In this document: piece after piece, positions 49,931 to 55,000 of the stretch | Layout of the letters: each line of letters starts with the position of its first letter | Position numbering within the stretch: the stretch's first letter is position 1 | Assembly (NCBI GenBank): GCA_012295275.1 | Contig: CM022670.1 | Location: 34,387,801-34,442,800, forward strand | DNA: 55,000 nt | Reading direction: 5' to 3' | From: Chrysomallon squamiferum | Taxonomy: Eukaryota > Mollusca > Gastropoda > Neomphalida > Peltospiridae | Program-made: the position numbers and the translations under genes | The notes under the pieces: model-generated | Databases searched by the model: none | What the model saw: only the letters and a program-made list of their open reading frames with translations | What the model was told of the DNA's origin: nothing

Positions 49931-51778
49931 TTTGTTATACAAATAATAAAAAGTACTGTATTTAAGAGTTAAATACCTAGAAAATTAAATGTTTAAGATA
50001 TTTATTAATTTGTAATTTAATAAACCCCAAAATAAATCTTATATTCTTGAACTTGAATTTCTTACAAATATTTTCTAATTAAAATAAAAGGCAAGTAGAA
50101 TGTATGTATATAAATTCCATAATCCTCTGGAAATAATACAAGGCTGTTAATGATAACATCATAACATTTTCTAATAAGATTTTTGTTGGAAACGATCAAA
50201 TTTAAAATATCTTTTTATAATTTTTTTATATAAATTATTTCATCCTGTGGGAAATAAAACAGGATTACTACTTTCAACAACTAGGTTTTGAGTGCGTTAT
50301 TTATTGCTAAAAGATCAAATTTAAATCTGTAAAATAACAGTAACAAATAAATTGAAAATTTCTTAAATAACTTTATGAATCTCTGATAATTTAATGCTGC
50401 CATTCATGGAAGAAGATGGCCCAGAATTTGCCATTTTGAACTAAAATATTTTCAAAAAGTGACACAGAAATGTTTGGAGTTTTGGACATGAAGAACTGTT
50501 TTGAGAGAGCATTTTGTGATGTTTGATATATATATAAATATGAAAACATATTTTTTCCTCATTTGTTCCATTTGTTTCATCCAGTGTGTGTATATCTTTA
50601 TATGTACATATACGTACACGTTGAACAAAACATGCCCATATTGTGGAATAGTGGTTAATGCATTATTATGATTTATTTATTAACAAACAAAGAAGAGATG
50701 TTTCTAAACCTGCTGAGTTTAACCATTTTCAGGTTTTGTACAGTCGTTTCACAAAATTGGTTAAGCATAGATTTTAATATTAAAAAAAAAAAAAAAAAAA
50801 TAATAAGTAAAAATAAAATGTTTAATTTTTTATTTGAAGTTTACATGTGTAGTTTTATTTTTGGGGGACAAGGATTTCTGTGTAGAAAATGAATTAGAAA
50901 AAACAGAAAAGTAATTATAGTGAAGTCTTCTTTCTCAGTGTATTTTGTTGATTTGCTTCTGTTAACAAAGATACATTTCGTGATGTTCATCTTTTGTAAA
51001 TTCCCATTTGTTTTACTTTACAGAATATTGATAGCCTTTGTTTTCTTTTACTTTCATTTCAGAAATGTTGCTTTCTTTTTTCTTTTTCTTTTTTTGTGGG
51101 GATTTTATTTCAGTTTGTTTTCATTTTGGATTTATGTTTTTCTTTTTTCTTTTTTTTTTTTTTTTTTTCACCTTTCTAGAGAGCGAAACCAAAATGAGGC
51201 AGAAAAGTTCGTTCTTTTCAGACTTGTTCATTTAAAGATAAAAAATATATTAATAATAATATAAAATTCGAAAACTGGTTTAATTTATTGCCAGCTTATT
51301 TGCGTAAGTTACATATATTTTAATTAATTCAGTTAAATATTGTGTTCATCACAAATCAAAAAAAGTAATCAAGATACGTCTTCATATATCTTCTATCTTT
51401 TTTCTTCTTTTTTTCCTGAGGGTTGTCAACTTTGCAAATATTTTTTGGGACATAATTACTTTAGTTAAATTCAAAATTCTTTCACTTTTCATGCTGTATA
51501 GGTTCATTTAGTTAAAACTTGATAAAGCAATTTACTTCTGTACCTAAACTCGTAAGTGTATTTTTCGCGTGGATTTCTCTTAATGACGTTTGAGATAAGA
51601 TTGTGCAGAAGCTGGTGCTAAAGGATTCTTTGAACAGAACCATCAGACTTTAATCCAGACATTAAAATTTAAATGCTTTTATTTAATGTGACATACTGGG
51701 CATTTCACTAAACACAAATACGTGTGTATTAAAGTCGTGTTTTTTTAACACGAGATAACCAACGACTGAACAAAGACG
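49931..51778. other. AT-rich sequence downstream of the kinase gene
   Basis: No gene is recognised. It contains AT-rich unique sequence, a poly-A run (50780-50800), T-rich stretches (51060-51170) and many AATAAA-like strings. Open frames such as 50920-51264 are Phe-rich by-products of poly-T. CpG dinucleotides start to rise from about 51,180. Confidence 0.6.
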
Positions 51779-51865
51779 TGACGTCATATAGATCGTCAGA
51801 AGAACTTGGTCGGATCAAATCGGTATTCTTCGGTTTCAGTACCAAGAGAGGAGAGCTATATATAA
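51779..51865 (+). promoter_or_regulatory. candidate CRE plus TATA promoter
   Basis: A perfect cAMP-response element TGACGTCA sits at 51779-51786 and a TATA-like TATATATAA at 51857-51865, 70 bases further on, in a CpG-richer stretch than the rest of the window. The spacing suits a plus-strand promoter with a start near 51,890. Both motifs are short and the TATA string could arise by chance in AT-rich DNA. No convincing coding exon follows within the window. Confidence 0.3.
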
Positions 51866-53318
51866 TTTTTTAATTTTTCTCCAACTAGCGTTTTTTTTTC
51901 TTCTTCTTCTTCATCTTTGTAATAAAACGTATTCGTATTTAGCCACCTACTCTGAAAACCTCAACTGCCATTAGCATTCAGACTGAGGCAGACGTAAAAT
52001 ACGAGCGATTTTGTTGTGCGTTCTCGTAACTATTACCAGAATCTAGGAATGAAAAGAAACAATAAGAAGAAAAAGAAGAATTTAAAAGGTGCACAGAAAT
52101 GAAATAAAGTTGGTTGAGGTTTAGACTCGTTAAATAATTGCTATAAACTTTAAAACCGTAATCCAGGAAAAAATGAAATTTTTAAACAGGAAGGAGTGGA
52201 TGTTTTTTGTTGTTTAAACTGAATATCTTTTTCTGAATCAGACTTCATTAGATTTGATCGATTTGGTGAAAGGTACGCGATACAGTAGATACTTTTGTTG
52301 AGTTCTAAAGCAAGAACAAAATATCCCGTGATAATAATAGTAATAAATATATTATTAAGTGTTTCTACTGTTTATTAAGACGCAATTTCGTAAAATCGTA
52401 AAGTAACAATTATAATAATAATCTAAAATATGCTACTGGAAATCATCAAGTCTTGATTATGGATGGTTCACAACTTCTTCCTTTATCCGAGTCAAAAGGT
52501 GCTCGAGTGATTAATGTCAAGAGGTTTACTGTACATCACAGGCCAGCAATGACGTTTCTGAAAATGATGGTCCATGAACAGATTTTGATTTTCGTTATCT
52601 CGCTATTTCGTTACGTTAAAACTGTTCATCGCCGTAAACGTCGAGTGGGCTTGTAAGTTAAGAAAACAGACAGCGTCTGTTGAAAGGAAATCATTCCAGT
52701 CCTCATTCAAATGTCGCGGAATGATTTCTGCATGATGAAAAATTGATGACACACGATTCATCCTGAAATTCAGAGCTGCACGAAGCGCTTGCTTCCTTCC
52801 TTTTTCACCCTACCCACGTTTTTTATTATTATTATTAGGTTTTGGTATGAGATCGTTTCGGGTCGTTTTTGGGGGGGGTTTTTGTTTGATTTTTGTTTGA
52901 TTGTTTTTCATTTCTTCATTATAGTGGATCTCGTTTTACCTTGAATGTGCCTTCCCTTTTCTAAAAACTTGGATACCCTCGCCGTTTTGATTATCACCCA
53001 TTTTTATTGTCTTTAAAGACTGTTCACGAAGAAGAAAAACGATCTTTTTTTTTTTTTGTATAATGGAAAATAATGTATCTTCTTTTATTTTTCTTAATTC
53101 CCTCAGCTTTTTATTTGCAAATGTTCCTTATATTTAATTCATTGAGATATGTATATGATTTGCTACATCCTAGTGTGAAATACAAACTGTACATAATTAA
53201 TAATAATGCATTAACCAAACTATTCCATTCACATTGTTTATGTCTTACATGTACCCAAAGTGTTATACAGACATTCTTTTTCTGATGTCATCAAATGAAT
53301 TTAAAACAAAAAAATGTA
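51866..53318 (+). other. CpG-richer segment, possible non-coding transcript or first exon
   Basis: This region has few simple repeats and more CG dinucleotides than the introns. A 65-codon frame starts at ATG 52459 (starting MDGSQLLPLSES) and ends 52656. Several upstream ATGs precede it, and a donor-like GTAAGT at 52653 overlaps its end. I recognise no homologue. A perfect 11-bp stem lies at 52687-52728. The segment ends at a good AATAAA at 53319. It may be an independent transcript, a distal 3' UTR, or nothing. Confidence 0.25.
52687..52728. repeat. perfect 11-bp inverted repeat with 20-nt loop
   Basis: GAAATCATTCC (52687-52697) and GGAATGATTTC (52718-52728) are exact reverse complements. 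The loop holds tcgc, so the element lies in the CpG-richer stretch. Possible RNA hairpin or protein-binding palindrome. Confidence 0.7.
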
Positions 53319-53324
53319 AATAAA
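53319..53324 (+). terminator. second candidate polyadenylation signal AATAAA
   Basis: A TGTA directly precedes AATAAA, further TGTA strings lie within 160 bases upstream, and tttgatttgttttattt follows. It could end a transcript starting near 51.9 kb or serve as a distal site for the kinase gene. Confidence 0.35.
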
Positions 53325-55000
53325 GTATTCTATATGAACTTTGATTTGTTTTATTTCATGAGATATAAAATAGAAAAACACTAACGATTTATTATTTATT
53401 TATTTATTAGTAGTAGTAGAAGTAGTAGTAGTAGCAACAGTGGTAGTAGTAGCAGTATTATTGCTAGTATTGTTTCTTGTTTAAAGACATTTAAGAATTT
53501 AAAAAAAGGAGTACTGCTCCAGTACGTGGATCCTGGCATTAACGTGAAGCTGTATTCAAGAAGTTGATTAATAATTAAATTTTTTCATATGAAGATCAAA
53601 ATTTTCATAACTGTTAGCAATTTTAATATTAATTAATTTTCATATTAAGAAACTTAATATTTGAACATTTACGCAAGTTGAAGTGACTTTCTACAATGTT
53701 TTATTCTAAAGCATATTACGACTCATGTATCATTGATGGGTGAACAAATGCTGTATCATAAATAACTCGTCCATTCTTTTTCTCCATTAAGACTGTGTAA
53801 AATAATAATATCTCTTACTCAAGGTTCGTAATGACACACAACAAAATTACACTCAGTTTGGACACAGAATCTCCAAAAGATTCAAAGTTTTTATCCCTAA
53901 CAAATAACGAAAGTGGAGGAAAAAAAATAATTCACACAGTTTGTTAAGGAAAACAATGAACTGTTGGATGCTACAACCCTCACTACACACAAAACCACTC
54001 CTATCCTATAGTATCAGAAATTATCTTCATACGCTTCCAGCCTGGCAAGATCCTGAACAGATGTGAAATTGTTATTGTCAGCCTTGTTCCTGTTAACACT
54101 GACTCGGCATTAGTTTAATTTATACTGTTTTCAAGAGGTGAATATCAATACAGAGCATGTATATGTATATGTATCTGAGTGTTTGTGTGAATGTAAATGA
54201 TCCATCATTTCCTCGGTCGCACGGTATAGACTTGAAAAACTTTTCTCAGGGCTTTTCTTCTTATCACTAATACTAAGTATTTCTTTTGTTATTATTATTA
54301 TTATTACAATTGAAGTATGTTTTAGTGTAGTTATCACGTAAATTCGTTCATTAATTTCAGACAGTTTATGTATATTGCGATGTACACGTATATTGAAACA
54401 TAATCATAAATAATTAATTAGATCGAATAAAGATTATTAATTTTATTGTATTTAAAGAAAACAAAGAAGAAGAGAACACCACAAATTGTTTTTCGCCTGC
54501 ATTGTAAGCATAATTTGCTGAATTAGCTTTGAGGTTCTGTGGTTATCATTTTATCATGTTCCTCATATTTCATGATATTCAAAAATGTCTACACAACTTG
54601 TCGCAACATCTTGAAATCATTACTTTTCAAAAAAAAACAAAAACAAAAAATTGACAAAACACACAAATAAACACACAAAAATTAAAAAAAAATTAAATTT
54701 AAAAAGACAACGTGATGAAATAACGAAAAAAGCCAGAAAGAAAGAAATAAATGAAACAAACGAAAGAAAAGACAAACATATTGTACATTTTTAGCACGAG
54801 TGAAAAACGATCTGTGAAAACAGAACTGTCACAGAACGTTTTAATAAAGACGCGGAATCAATTAGACTTGAAGGTCGCAAATGGCTTCGTGAACACAACG
54901 CCGTCAGATACACATCTTCACTCGCTCACTTCTTGGAATCGCTCCATCGACTTGCAGGGAAATCCTGCTTTGTTAAAGGGGCTTTGAACATACACGTGTA
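53325..55000. other. probable intergenic sequence
   Basis: The sequence includes an (AGT)-type triplet tract at 53409-53462, (TTA)n at 54287-54305 and A-rich stretches near 54630-54780. The last 200 bases are CpG-richer and carry an open frame (54751-54987, 78 codons) without recognisable features. The window ends in a CACGTG-containing string. Nothing certain can be assigned. Confidence 0.5.

Overview
The window is animal nuclear DNA, AT-rich and crowded with microsatellites and minisatellites. It carries the 3' two-thirds or so of one large plus-strand gene: a receptor tyrosine kinase of the MuSK family (muscle-specific kinase, sister to ROR). Seven coding exons join in frame, with every splice phase compatible, to give 742 full codons plus a stop. 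In order they encode the last Ig domain, a 25-nt linker microexon, a Frizzled-type cysteine-rich domain (CRD, 10 Cys) over two exons, a kringle (6 Cys) on one symmetric exon, and one long terminal exon with the transmembrane helix, juxtamembrane segment and complete kinase. The signal peptide and any earlier Ig domains lie upstream of base 1. Residue numbers used below count from the first complete codon (1059-1061).

The kinase is MuSK-type rather than ROR-type. The juxtamembrane NPKL..SLEYPRN..Y.RDIG signature, [10 protein letters not shown], the NEFLR...SHSD-like kinase insert and [11 protein letters not shown] all match MuSK as I know it. Sequence divergence from vertebrate MuSK, huge simple-repeat-rich introns and apparent CpG depletion over the gene suggest an invertebrate, perhaps a mollusc or other lophotrochozoan. 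That placement is inference only. The Ig-CRD-kringle-TM-kinase layout matches ROR and the kringle-bearing MuSK of some non-mammalian vertebrates. Two regulatory positions of vertebrate MuSK differ: the Dok-7 docking NPxY is NESY, and the first activation-loop tyrosine is His.

Layout: partial intron 1-1056; Ig exons 1057-1184 and 6107-6299; an 11.4-kb intron; microexon 17656-17680; a 13.2-kb intron; CRD exons 30858-31112 and 36539-36732; kringle exon 44770-45012; terminal exon 45511-46703; a probable 3' UTR of about 3.2 kb ending near 49,930. From about 51.2 kb CpG dinucleotides become visibly commoner, and a CRE plus TATA pair at 51779-51865 may mark the promoter of a neighbouring transcript. 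No coding gene could be recognised there.

The introns hold several layered tandem repeats (unit sizes about 26/52/104, 29, 36, 75, 78 and 130-180 bp), a separated 60-bp inverted repeat that may bound a small DNA transposon, and a few non-repetitive islands that could be enhancers. I found no tRNA, rRNA, CRISPR array or recognisable transposase/reverse transcriptase.
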